Source: Pseudomonadota bacterium
GTDB lineage: Bacteria; Pseudomonadota; Gammaproteobacteria; Pseudomonadales; Azotimanducaceae
Reading direction: 5' to 3'
DNA length: 38,336 nucleotides
NCBI GenBank assembly: GCA_022571415.1
Contig: JACZXW010000013.1
Span: forward strand, 1-38,336
Every line of letters begins with the position of its first letter. Position 1 is the first letter of the stretch. Shown here one piece after another: positions 17,297 to 25,236 of the stretch. The notes below the pieces were generated by a model. That model saw only the letters and a list, made by a program, of their open reading frames with translations, ran no database searches and was not told the origin of the DNA. The translations under genes were made by a program, and so were the position numbers.

Positions 17297-17366
17297 AAGA
17301 ACATGGACCTGACAGTCAGCTACCGATTCTCGGAATACTACCGTTGGTCGAGTAATCCTCTGCTCG

Positions 17367-17382
17367 GGTGACCTGGGTCACA
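17367..17382. promoter_or_regulatory. CRP/FNR-family-like operator upstream of the DUF4382 lipoprotein gene
   Basis: The sequence gGTGA-cctggg-TCACa matches the CRP consensus TGTGA-N6-TCACA at nine of ten core positions. Its centre (17374.5) lies about 60 bp before a start inferred from a possible -10 box CATAAT (17423-17428), the spacing of a class I CRP promoter. The same palindrome followed by AGTTTT could instead act as a weak nadE terminator. The start site is a guess. Confidence 0.4.
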
Positions 17383-17461
17383 GTTTTAGGTTCGGGCGAT
17401 AGAAAACATCTGCTGATCAAATCATAATTGCTGCACATTGAACTAAAAAAGGGTGTCTGTT

Positions 17462-18400
17462 GTGTGGCAGAAAATCAACAAATCAGGAAAATTCACTGCG
17501 TTAATTTCTGTGTTACTGCTAATGATCAGCGGATGCAGCGGCGGTGGAGGCGGTAATGCCGCAGAGGAAGTAGTAGTTGATGAGGCCGGTTTCATCAACA
17601 TTTCGATTACCGATTCCCCGGTGGACACGGTCATTGAGGTTTGGGTGGAATTCGATGGCATTTCTCTCAAGCCCCAATCAGCGGACACACTGGACTTCGA
17701 ATTCGAGGAACCCCTGCGAATCGATCTGCTGGCACTCACTGGTGAAAACACGTCTTCACTGCTGGAAAACCAGTCCGTTCCCGCCGGAGGATACAACTGG
17801 ATACGTCTTGACGTTAACGCTGACCTGGACACGGTTTTCGATTCCTATGTTATGACAGTAAACGGAGAGATGGTTGAGCTGGAAGTCACCAGCCAGCGGG
17901 GATTACAATTGGTTAGCGGATTTACCATCACCTCCGGTCAGACTGCCAGTTTTGTCATTGACTGGGATCTGCGCAAGGGATTAACCATGCCGAAGGGGCA
18001 GGGCATGGGCTGGAAGCTTCGACCGGCGCTGCGAATTACGGACCTGGTAGAGTCGGGCAGTATCAGTGGTGTGGTCGAAGAAGGGCTTCTTTCCGCTGAT
18101 AGCTGCACGAATGACCTGGCAGAGGACACAGGTAACAGTGTTTACGTGTTTTCCGGTCATGATGCAACGCTTGAAGATATTCATACTGAAGAAACTGATC
18201 CCGTTACCACGGCAGCGGTTACCCAGGACGAGAACGGATTTTACGTCTATTCAGCGACATTCCTGTCGGCTGGCGACTACACGGTTACATTTACCTGCCA
18301 GGGTCTCGATGATGATCCGGAGACAGATGACACACTGGAGTTTTCTCCTTCACAAAATGTTTCTGTTATCGCTGACGAGGACACCATCGCTGATTTTTAG
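17462..18400 (+). CDS. DUF4382 domain lipoprotein
   Basis: A 312-residue predicted lipoprotein. The lipobox is LMISGC with Cys25, followed by a flexible Gly-rich linker (SGGGGGNAAEE). The DUF4382 domain (about 42-205) begins FINISITDSPVD and includes VEFDGISLKP and GGYNWIRLDVNA; the rest (about 205-312) is a carboxypeptidase-regulatory/prealbumin-like beta domain starting GSISGVVEEG. Function unknown; family members are surface or periplasmic proteins. The GTG at 17462 is chosen because AAGGG sits 8 nt upstream; an in-frame GTG at 17453 coincides with that ribosome site and is unlikely. No Asp at +2 (it is Ser), so outer-membrane sorting is expected in E. coli terms. Confidence 0.82.
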   Translation: MWQKINKSGKFTALISVLLLMISGCSGGGGGNAAEEVVVDEAGFINISITDSPVDTVIEVWVEFDGISLKPQSADTLDFEFEEPLRIDLLALTGENTSSLLENQSVPAGGYNWIRLDVNADLDTVFDSYVMTVNGEMVELEVTSQRGLQLVSGFTITSGQTASFVIDWDLRKGLTMPKGQGMGWKLRPALRITDLVESGSISGVVEEGLLSADSCTNDLAEDTGNSVYVFSGHDATLEDIHTEETDPVTTAAVTQDENGFYVYSATFLSAGDYTVTFTCQGLDDDPETDDTLEFSPSQNVSVIADEDTIADF

Positions 18401-18413
18401 GTATCAGCCGCAT

Positions 18414-18451
18414 CCCCGCCGTGTCAGCTGAAAATCCCGGCGGGGTGTTTT
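18414..18451. terminator. Rho-independent terminator between the DUF4382 lipoprotein and sirB2 genes
   Basis: CCCCGCCG (18414-18421) pairs perfectly with CGGCGGGG (18438-18445); a 16-nt loop separates them and TGTTTT follows. It begins 14 nt after the lipoprotein stop and overlaps the last codons of the convergent sirB2 gene. On the opposite strand the hairpin is preceded, not followed, by a run that would serve sirB2, so it acts mainly rightward. Confidence 0.75.
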
Positions 18452-18840
18452 GTCAACGCAACGGATATCATGAACCCATAGGTTAGCAGGGCGGCTGTAT
18501 AGAATGCCAAACGATGCGATTTGGTCTTCCCTCTTCGTAACGCGAATATCCCCAGCAGAACATAGACAACCAGGGCGATAAGCTTCACCGTCAGCCAGCC
18601 GTGTGTAATTGGGAATTGCTGGATTTGTAGTGTCAGCGAAATCGCGGATGCCAGCAGCAGGGTATCAATGATATGCGGAAGAATCCTGACCGCCTTGTTT
18701 TGCAGTAATCCGTTGTCAGCCAACATCCAAATGCCACGTACAATGAAGAAGCTGCCAGACAAGAGTACGCAGAACACGTGAAAGTAATAACTTGTAATGT
18801 AGATGTTCAAGGTGTGGTGGGTGTGAAATACAAAAGACAA
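18424..18840 (-). CDS. SirB2-family inner-membrane protein
   Basis: A 138-residue membrane protein with four helices in the SirB2 (invasion gene expression up-regulator) pattern: FHVFCVLLSGSFFIVRGIW, HIIDTLLLASAISL, TVKLIALVVYVLLGIFALRRG and LAFYTAALLTYGFMISVAL. The conserved VRGIWM and PHIIDTLLL motifs are present. Despite the family name, function is unknown. The gene overlaps the 3' end of the upstream aspartoacylase-like gene by 34 nt if the ATG at 18840 is used; a TTG at 18810 would give a TTGA stop-start overlap and 128 residues. Neither has a clear ribosome site. Confidence 0.82.
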   Translation of the reverse strand: MSFVFHTHHTLNIYITSYYFHVFCVLLSGSFFIVRGIWMLADNGLLQNKAVRILPHIIDTLLLASAISLTLQIQQFPITHGWLTVKLIALVVYVLLGIFALRRGKTKSHRLAFYTAALLTYGFMISVALTKHPAGIFS

Positions 18841-19832
18841 TCTTTACGAGCGATGTAAGGATCTGTGGTCGCCATAAAGATTGTCAGCTCTTGTTTAGTC
18901 GTCAGAAACCCGCTGACATCATGGAAATATTCATGCATCAGGTCGTCACCCCGGGCATTGACTGCGCGCATCCCGTCCAGGCCGCTTCTGCCCAACCATC
19001 CGATATTAGTACCGGCTTTGACGGTCTGAAAATTCAGTTGGTCGATCGTGTTGACGATAGTGAGATCGGCGTCATCCTGCACGGAACTTGAATAGTGAAT
19101 TTCACTGGATTCGTCAATTTCGAGGCGAAGGGGGTGGTGCAGTATCTGCATCGGCACCGGTTCTGTATTAAAAAGATGACGTTTGGTCACAAATGATACG
19201 AGAGATTCGAAAGCAAGCCGATCTGCGTTTGGATCCATGAGTCCGCCGAACTCCACTGTTACAACCGGTGAAACGCTGTTCGCCTTTTCAATCAAAGTGC
19301 CGAGGTGCTGGTCAATCACTACCAGTTTGCTGGTAAATATCTGCGCAATCTGCTGCGTAACGCAGTGGTCGTCTACCGCTACCGCGAATGGCTCGCTGTG
19401 GCTAGAAGTATTGTGTGTATCAACGATTGCCTCAGGTGCAGCCCCAGTCAATCGTGACGCTATATCAGCAGCTAGATGCCTCTGGTTTGTGTTGCAGGGC
19501 GCGTTGAAACAACGGTTGAAGTCTTCTTCCCACGGCAGGAAACGGTGAGAAAGAATCGGTGGGTATAGAGCCGTATTGACCGAGGCGACAATAATTATCA
19601 GATTTGTTGCTGGAAGCAACTGCTGTTTCAAAATAGTATGCACAGCTTTTAAACCCGAAGGTTCGTTTCCATGTAACAAGGTCACGATGGCGCGAGTTCT
19701 AGAGCTGTCTTTTCCTTCTACCGTAATCCAGGTGGGTACTTTCAGGCGATGCAGAAATTCGATGTGATCCTCTCCGAGGTCGTCAGCGGATGGCGAATGC
19801 CAGACCTCAAGTTTGCTTGGTGTTTGCTGCAT
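18807..19832 (-). CDS. Succinylglutamate desuccinylase/aspartoacylase-like zinc hydrolase
   Basis: An M14-like metallohydrolase of 341 residues related to AstE and aspartoacylase, which remove acyl groups from N-acyl amino acids. Zinc ligands are visible: His54 and Glu57 in LLHGNEPSG and His140 in VDTHNTSS. Also present are the substrate arginine in DFNRCFN (Arg107) and the catalytic Glu194 in VTVEFGG. The frame is open upstream to 20183, but that part is antisense to the GCS2 gene and not conserved-looking, so the ATG at 19832 is used. There are no arginine succinyltransferase genes nearby, so astE is not assigned. It is divergent (115 bp) from a GCS2 ligase, hinting at related substrates. 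Confidence 0.82.
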   Translation of the reverse strand: MQQTPSKLEVWHSPSADDLGEDHIEFLHRLKVPTWITVEGKDSSRTRAIVTLLHGNEPSGLKAVHTILKQQLLPATNLIIIVASVNTALYPPILSHRFLPWEEDFNRCFNAPCNTNQRHLAADIASRLTGAAPEAIVDTHNTSSHSEPFAVAVDDHCVTQQIAQIFTSKLVVIDQHLGTLIEKANSVSPVVTVEFGGLMDPNADRLAFESLVSFVTKRHLFNTEPVPMQILHHPLRLEIDESSEIHYSSSVQDDADLTIVNTIDQLNFQTVKAGTNIGWLGRSGLDGMRAVNARGDDLMHEYFHDVSGFLTTKQELTIFMATTDPYIARKDCLLYFTPTTP

Positions 19833-19947
19833 TATCTGTTGCCGAATCTGTTGTAGCCGCGATCTTACGCAAGGTAAGGGGCTGAGAACCGAATAGGAAA
19901 AACAAGGTATTATAGACCAACATCCGGAAGTGTTGACGGTTTGATCA

Positions 19948-21084
19948 ATGAGGATTTCCGAACCAGCTTTTAGCATCGGAGTTGAAGAAGAATATTTGCT
20001 AGTGGATCGCGAGACTCGCGATCTGGTTAATGACCCACCTCCATCCCTTATGGAAGAATGTGCCGAATTGTTAGGGGACCATGTCAGTCCCGAGTTGATG
20101 CGGGCGCAGATTGAAGTGGGGACTACCGTCTGCGCCAATGTCAAGGAAGCAAGCCTGGAGGTCAGGCGATTACGAAAGGTCATCGCCCAGGTCAGCGATC
20201 GGTATGGTTACGCGCCGTTGGCCGTATCTACCCATCCGTTTGGACGATGGTTAGAGCAGAAACAAACTGAAAAAGCACGATACAGCGCCTTAACGAAAGA
20301 AATGCAGGCTGCCGCGAGGCGTTTGCTGGTTTGTGGTATGCATGTCCATGTAGGCGTAGATAATCCAGAACTCAGAATTGACCTGATGAATCAGATGACC
20401 TATTTCCTGCCGCATCTGCTGGCGTTGTCCACCTCCTCGCCTTTTTGGGAAGGAGAGAATACAGGTCTCAAGTCTTATAGGTTGACAGTGTTTGATGCGT
20501 TACCAAGAACAGGTTTGCCGGAACAGTTTGCCAGCTTTGGTGAGTATGAAAGACACGTGCAGATACTGGTGAACGCAGGATTGATCGAGGATGCCAGCAT
20601 GATCTGGTGGGATCTTCGTCCCAGCGCCAGGTTTCCGACACTGGAAACGCGAATCATGGATGTGGCAACGAACGTAAACCATGCGATCAGCCTGGTTGCC
20701 TTGAATGTTTGCCTGCTACGAATGCTGTTCAGGGCAAGACAGAAAAATCAGCGCTGGAGAATCTACGCCAAAATGCTGATTAACGAGAATCGATGGCGAG
20801 CAATGCGATACTCCTATGAAGAAGGACTCATTGACTTTGCCAGGGGAGAGGTTGTCCCTTTTGCAGAATTGCTGGAAGAACTGATCGATTTTGTCCGGGA
20901 AGATGCGCAAGCGCTGGATTGTATGGACGAAATAGAAAGTCTCAGGGATATTATGAAAGACGGGACCAGTGCTCATCAGCAACTGCGTGTCTATGAACAT
21001 TCCTGTACACGGGGAGCGGATCATGACCAGGCTGTGAAGGATGTGGTGGACTGGTTGATTGAAGAAACAGTAAGGGATATCTGA
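19948..21084 (+). CDS. GCS2-family carboxylate-amine ligase
   Basis: Member of the glutamate-cysteine ligase 2 family (YbdK/COG2170), 378 residues (E. coli YbdK 372). The ATP/Mg-binding start FSIGVEEEYLLVD (about 8-20), GMHVHVGV (132-139) and RFPTLETRIMDVATN (about 228-242) are all present. The E. coli protein has only weak gamma-glutamylcysteine synthetase activity; members more widely are thought to make peptide-like amides. The true substrate here is unknown. It begins with an ATG lacking a clear ribosome site and is followed 23 nt later by the PPi-PFK gene, so they are probably co-transcribed. The neighbouring divergent AstE-like hydrolase might reverse or process its product. Cytosolic. 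Confidence 0.88.
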   Translation: MRISEPAFSIGVEEEYLLVDRETRDLVNDPPPSLMEECAELLGDHVSPELMRAQIEVGTTVCANVKEASLEVRRLRKVIAQVSDRYGYAPLAVSTHPFGRWLEQKQTEKARYSALTKEMQAAARRLLVCGMHVHVGVDNPELRIDLMNQMTYFLPHLLALSTSSPFWEGENTGLKSYRLTVFDALPRTGLPEQFASFGEYERHVQILVNAGLIEDASMIWWDLRPSARFPTLETRIMDVATNVNHAISLVALNVCLLRMLFRARQKNQRWRIYAKMLINENRWRAMRYSYEEGLIDFARGEVVPFAELLEELIDFVREDAQALDCMDEIESLRDIMKDGTSAHQQLRVYEHSCTRGADHDQAVKDVVDWLIEETVRDI

Positions 21085-21107
21085 ATTAATTTTATCTGGA
21101 GGTAAAT

Positions 21108-22367
21108 GTGGCTGCTAGAAATATCTTCTATGCGCAGTCAGGCGGTGTCACAGCAGTAATTAATGCCACCGCCTGCGGTGTCATTGAGGCTGCAAGAGTC
21201 GAGAGAAAACTGGGGAAGGTTCTTGCCGGTCGCAATGGGATTATCGGTGCCCTGCGCGAAGAGCTGATCGACACGTCCAGGGAGACGAGGAGCGCCATTG
21301 CGGCTTTAAGACATACCCCGAGCGGTGCGTTTGGATCCTGCCGATACAAGTTGAAATCGATCGAAGATAATCCCACGGAATACGAAAGGCTGATTGAAGT
21401 CTTCAAGGCTCACGACATCGGTTATTTTTTTTACAATGGCGGCGGGGATTCTCAGGACACTGCCAACAAAATATCGGGACTCAGCAAAATTATGGGCTAT
21501 CCGTTGACCTGTATTGGTATTCCAAAGACGGTAGATAATGATTTACCCTGCACCGATACCTGCCCCGGTTTTGGCTCAGTTGCGAAATATGTCGCGGTTT
21601 CTACGCTCGAAGCAGGGCTGGATGTGGCGTCAATGGCAGAGAGTTCCACAAAAATATTCGTGCTTGAGGTGATGGGACGTCATGCAGGCTGGATCGCGGC
21701 AGCCGGAGCTTTGGCAAAACGTAACAGCTTTGATCCACCACACATCATTATTTTCCCCGAAATATCCTTTGATCGGAAAAATTTTTTAAAAAAAGTAAAG
21801 GAAACGGTAAACAGAACCGGCTATTGCGTCATCGTGGCATCCGAAGGCGCGCGCTATGCGAGTGGAACCTACCTCGCAGACGCGGGAATGAAAGATGCAT
21901 TCGGTCATACACAGCTCGGTGGCGTCGCGCCCACCTTAGTGGATATGATCAGGGATGCCCATGGCTACAAGTGCCACTGGTCAGTGGCTGACTATCTGCA
22001 ACGGGCAGCCAGACATCTGGCTTCGGCAACTGATGTGGAACAGGCCTATGCTGTTGGCGCGGCGGCGGTACGATTTGCGCTGGCAGGAAAGAATGCGGTC
22101 ATGCCCGTTATTATTCGAAACAAGGGCAAAAAGTATTCATGGAGCATCGGTGAAGTGCCGCTATCAAAGGTCGCCAATAAGGAAAAGAAATTGCCGCGAT
22201 CCTTTATCTCGAAGGATGGCTACGGCATTACGCCCAAAGGCCGACGGTATCTTGAACCCCTGATAGCAGGAGAAGATCCGCCACCCTACAAAAATGGCAT
22301 ACCGGTATACGTCCGGTTGAAAAATCAACTGGTCAGGAAAAAACTTCCGCCATTCGAAATTACCTGA
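21108..22367 (+). CDS. pfp: Pyrophosphate-dependent 6-phosphofructokinase
   Basis: Reversible phosphorylation of fructose 6-phosphate with PPi (and the reverse in gluconeogenesis or CO2 fixation), cytosolic. The 419-residue protein has the phosphofructokinase fold with GGGDSQD (111-117), in which Asp114 stands where ATP enzymes have Gly104, and IPKTVDNDL (138-146), where Lys140 replaces the Gly124 of ATP enzymes; both are marks of PPi use. MGRHAGW (194-200) is the F6P site. It starts at a GTG six bases after GGAGG. Downstream, on the other strand, lie a CMD-fold gene and a membrane pyrophosphatase, another PPi enzyme. Related genes are adjacent in some methanotrophs and thiotrophic symbionts. 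Confidence 0.93.
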   Translation: MAARNIFYAQSGGVTAVINATACGVIEAARVERKLGKVLAGRNGIIGALREELIDTSRETRSAIAALRHTPSGAFGSCRYKLKSIEDNPTEYERLIEVFKAHDIGYFFYNGGGDSQDTANKISGLSKIMGYPLTCIGIPKTVDNDLPCTDTCPGFGSVAKYVAVSTLEAGLDVASMAESSTKIFVLEVMGRHAGWIAAAGALAKRNSFDPPHIIIFPEISFDRKNFLKKVKETVNRTGYCVIVASEGARYASGTYLADAGMKDAFGHTQLGGVAPTLVDMIRDAHGYKCHWSVADYLQRAARHLASATDVEQAYAVGAAAVRFALAGKNAVMPVIIRNKGKKYSWSIGEVPLSKVANKEKKLPRSFISKDGYGITPKGRRYLEPLIAGEDPPPYKNGIPVYVRLKNQLVRKKLPPFEIT

Positions 22368-22387
22368 ATGATTGAGGGGATCGCGGG

Positions 22388-22954
22388 TCAGGTTTTTGGG
22401 AAAGGATATTGAGCGTCAGGCGGGAGAGGCACCTTAAAGGTATTCAGCGTCATGGAAACCATGGTGTAGTAACCCGCAAGGTTGATGAGTTCTGCAACTC
22501 CCTGTTCACCGAATTCTTCAACCGCTGCATCGAATGTCGCGTCAGAAACCTGGTGGTTGGTGTGTAGTTCGCGGCACAGCTCAAACGTGATCCGGTCTGC
22601 TTCATGCTCGAATGCTGGCGTGTCACCAACCCTGATCGCATCGACTACGCTCTGAGGAACGCCTGCTTTTAACGCCATCGGTTCATGGGCATACCATTCA
22701 AATTGTGCCTGCCAGAACTGCCCGGTGACCAGAATGGTCAGTTCGACATAACGTCTTTCAACTGAAGTTCTGAATCGAAAAAAACCACCGATGCCGACGA
22801 TCCGCTTGCCCATTTCCGCGTTTAACAACCATACATCGAAAGGACCGCCGATCTGTTCGTTCGGCGTGATGTTGCGAGATTCAGTTATCTGGTTGTAGAG
22901 GGTTTGCTGTTCATCACTTAGGTCGTCATAGGCTTTCTTGGATAGTCTGCTCAT
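22388..22954 (-). CDS. Carboxymuconolactone decarboxylase-fold protein
   Basis: A 188-residue all-helical protein of the CMD/AhpD-like family, convergent with pfp (20 nt gap). The central helix reads SVERRYVELTILVTGQFWQAQFEWYAHEPMALKAGV; the usual AhpD catalytic CxxC is absent (no Cys in this helix, the motif position reads Gln-Phe-Glu-Trp), so peroxidase activity is unlikely. Members of this type often have unknown lactonase/decarboxylase-like roles. The start at 22954 (MSRLSKKAYDDL) is preferred over the ATG at 22960 because GGAG lies seven bases upstream of it. It sits downstream of hppA on the same strand, separated by the repeat element at 22978-23054. No strong clue to its substrate. 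Confidence 0.85.
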   Translation of the reverse strand: MSRLSKKAYDDLSDEQQTLYNQITESRNITPNEQIGGPFDVWLLNAEMGKRIVGIGGFFRFRTSVERRYVELTILVTGQFWQAQFEWYAHEPMALKAGVPQSVVDAIRVGDTPAFEHEADRITFELCRELHTNHQVSDATFDAAVEEFGEQGVAELINLAGYYTMVSMTLNTFKVPLPPDAQYPFPKT

Positions 22955-22977
22955 TGGCATTCTCCTTCTGGTGCATG

Positions 22978-23054
22978 AAATTTGGGGTCAAAATTTGGAA
23001 ATTTGGAGTCAGAGTAAAAACTCCGACCCCACGCGACCCCACGACCCCAAATTT
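22978..23054. repeat. Composite inverted and direct repeat, REP/MITE-like
   Basis: A perfect 12-bp inverted repeat, AAATTTGGGGTC (22978-22989) and GACCCCAAATTT (23043-23054), flanks an internal region with three copies of AAATTTGG (22978, 22991, 22999), three copies of CGACCCCA (23024, 23034, 23042) and a small hairpin GAGT-AAAA-ACTC (23012-23023). It fills the gap between hppA and the CMD gene. The GGGGTC...GACCCC ends resemble intergenic repeats widespread in gammaproteobacteria; I recall the class but cannot name it. It could also end or stabilise hppA mRNA. No coding function. Confidence 0.6.
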
Positions 23055-23076
23055 TCCCCTGCTGTTTAGCGATGCT

Positions 23077-25101
23077 TTACAACAATGGCGCGATAACCAG
23101 GCTGACGATTGCCATCACATTGATAAGGATGTTCATGGCGGGTCCGGAAGTATCCTTGAATGGATCGCCCACGGTATCTCCCACAACAGTTGCGGCGTGG
23201 ACGTCAGATCCCTTGCCACCTAGATTTCCTTTTTCTACGTACTTCTTGGCGTTGTCCCAGGCGCCGCCTGCATTGGCCATCATCAGAGCCAGTAGCACAC
23301 AACCAAGCAAAGCGCCGGCCAGCATACCACCGAGGGTTTCAGCGCCCAGGCCGAAACCGACGACAGCAGGCATAGACACTGCCAGTACGCCGGGAAGGAT
23401 CATCTTCTTCAGTGCCGCTTTGGTGGCGATGTCGATGCATTTTGCATGATCAGGATCTGCCTTTCCTTCCATCAGACCTTCTATCTCGCGAAACTGGCGA
23501 CGAATCTCTTCAATCATCTCCATGGCAGCATCACCGACCGCGGTCATGGTGATGGATGCGATCAGGAAAGGCAGCATGCCTCCGATGAAGAGACCCACGA
23601 GAACATCAGGGTCGGAGAGTTCCAGGGAAAACCCCGGATTATTTGCCGTCATGGTTTCGACGAAAGCGGCGATAATAGCGAGCGCAGCAAGTGCGGCCGC
23701 ACCGATTGCAAACCCTTTGCCGATTGCTGCGGTGGTGTTACCGACTTCGTCGAGACCGTCGGTAATCTTTCGGACATCTTCACCAAGACCGCCCATTTCT
23801 GCAATACCACCAGCGTTATCAGCGACCGGGCCATATGCATCCAGTGCCATTGTCATGCCCACGGTTGCAAGCATACCGACTGCGGCTATTCCCACACCGT
23901 ATATACCGGCGAGTCCCGTTGATACATAAATAATAGTTGCGATGACGAGGATAGGGATCACTACAGACTCCATGCCAATGGCGAGGCCGGTGATCAGGAC
24001 GGTCGCAGGACCGGTTTTACCGGCTTCCGCGATTTTTATAATGGGCCCTTTTGACGTGTAGTACTCCGTAACGAGACCGATCACTATCCCGCCAGCGGTG
24101 CCAGCAACGATTGCCCACCAGACTTCTGTTGCAATACCAGCGAAATCCACGAGGAAATAGGCCGCAATGATCAATGCAACGGCAGACAACTGGTGTCCCA
24201 TCCTCAGCGCAGTTTCCGGTGCGCTGCCCGACATACCGCGGACGATTAAAATACCGATAATTGAACAAACCAGGCCAATAGATGCCAGCGCCAGTGGCAG
24301 GAACATCAGCGTGGACTGACCAGAACCGGGGGCAAGCGTGTTGATGCCAAATTCGGCATCAATAGCCAGGGTGGAGGCGATAGCAATCGTGGCGATCATG
24401 GCGCCACAGTAAGATTCGAAAATATCCGAACCCATGCCAGCCACATCGCCTACGTTGTCGCCGACATTATCGGCGATAACGCCCGGGTTGCGGGGATCAT
24501 CTTCCGGAATACCGGCTTCGATCTTTCCCACCAGGTCGGCACCAATATCCGCGCTTTTGGTGAATATGCCACCACCAACCCGGGAGAAGAGCGCTACGCT
24601 GGAAGCGCCCATGCCAAAACCATGGATGGCATGAACCGTATGCGGGTCACCGCCGAAATACCAGTATAGAGTCCCTAGTCCAATGAGGCCAAGTGAGGCG
24701 ACACACAGGCCCATAATTGAACCGCCGTAGAAAGCGACCGTCAGCGCCTCCGCTGCACCAGAATTCTGGGCGGCAGTGGTCGTTCGCACATTAGCCTTGG
24801 TCGCAGCAAACATGCCAAGGTAGCCGGCTGCGGCGGAAGTTACGGCGCCGACCGCGAAGGACAGAGCCGTGTTCCAGCCGAGGTCCGACACCAGGATGAG
24901 CAGGAACAGGGGTGCCGCGAATAACAACAGCATTGAGTATTCGCGGTGCATAAAAACCATGGCGCCTTCGTGAATCGCATCTGCGATCTTCCGGATTTTG
25001 GCTTCTCCTTCCGGGTACCTGGTCATCAGGACATAGATAATGAAGGCACAAACCAGCCCAAGCACACCAAAGATAGGTGGCAATTGTGTGAAACTACTCA
25101 T
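23077..25101 (-). CDS. hppA: Membrane-bound ion-pumping pyrophosphatase, K+-dependent class
   Basis: Hydrolyses PPi and pumps H+ or Na+ across the inner membrane. The 674-residue protein has about 16 helices, with the PPi-binding [20 protein letters not shown] (176-195) and DNVGDNVGD (211-219). The [10 protein letters not shown] motif (454-463) has Ala458 and Gly461, the K+-dependent signature; K+-independent enzymes have Lys and Thr at these places. The gate-region glutamate is Glu229 in GSDIFES, the position found in Na+-pumping members and in some H+ pumps, so the transported ion is uncertain. A GGA ribosome site lies 8 nt before the ATG. Downstream is the repeat at 22978-23054 and a CMD gene; the PPi-PFK gene lies just beyond. 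Confidence 0.97.
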   Translation of the reverse strand: MSSFTQLPPIFGVLGLVCAFIIYVLMTRYPEGEAKIRKIADAIHEGAMVFMHREYSMLLLFAAPLFLLILVSDLGWNTALSFAVGAVTSAAAGYLGMFAATKANVRTTTAAQNSGAAEALTVAFYGGSIMGLCVASLGLIGLGTLYWYFGGDPHTVHAIHGFGMGASSVALFSRVGGGIFTKSADIGADLVGKIEAGIPEDDPRNPGVIADNVGDNVGDVAGMGSDIFESYCGAMIATIAIASTLAIDAEFGINTLAPGSGQSTLMFLPLALASIGLVCSIIGILIVRGMSGSAPETALRMGHQLSAVALIIAAYFLVDFAGIATEVWWAIVAGTAGGIVIGLVTEYYTSKGPIIKIAEAGKTGPATVLITGLAIGMESVVIPILVIATIIYVSTGLAGIYGVGIAAVGMLATVGMTMALDAYGPVADNAGGIAEMGGLGEDVRKITDGLDEVGNTTAAIGKGFAIGAAALAALAIIAAFVETMTANNPGFSLELSDPDVLVGLFIGGMLPFLIASITMTAVGDAAMEMIEEIRRQFREIEGLMEGKADPDHAKCIDIATKAALKKMILPGVLAVSMPAVVGFGLGAETLGGMLAGALLGCVLLALMMANAGGAWDNAKKYVEKGNLGGKGSDVHAATVVGDTVGDPFKDTSGPAMNILINVMAIVSLVIAPLL

Positions 25102-25138
25102 AAGCGATTCCGAGTGGATTGTTATTTTTTTGAGTCGG

Positions 25139-25162
25139 TCATTCCCGCTGTTGCCGGAATGA
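25139..25162. repeat. REP-like hairpin upstream of hppA
   Basis: TCATTCC (25139-25145) and GGAATGA (25156-25162) form a seven-base-pair stem, extendable past one mismatch by two pairs, in the 135-bp gap between the DUF2333 gene and hppA. The TCATTCCCGC...GGAATGA form is a common intergenic repeat motif in proteobacteria. It may serve as a DUF2333 terminator or an mRNA stability element; there is no T-run after it on the minus strand. Confidence 0.45.
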
Positions 25163-25236
25163 TGATAAACCCAAGTTTTCGAAGGCGCCTATGGTACAAA
25201 ACTGCGCGCCAATAGAAAACCGTAGAAAGCAGATTT

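Noticed and set aside
19833-20183. 117-codon upstream extension of the AstE-like reading frame
   Set aside because: It is antisense to the 5' part of the GCS2 gene, is Ser/Arg-rich without homology-like motifs, and the zinc-hydrolase domain begins after 19832.
23446-23922. 158-codon open frame antisense to hppA
   Set aside because: Composition mirrors the hydrophobic hppA coding strand, and no motif or ribosome site supports it.
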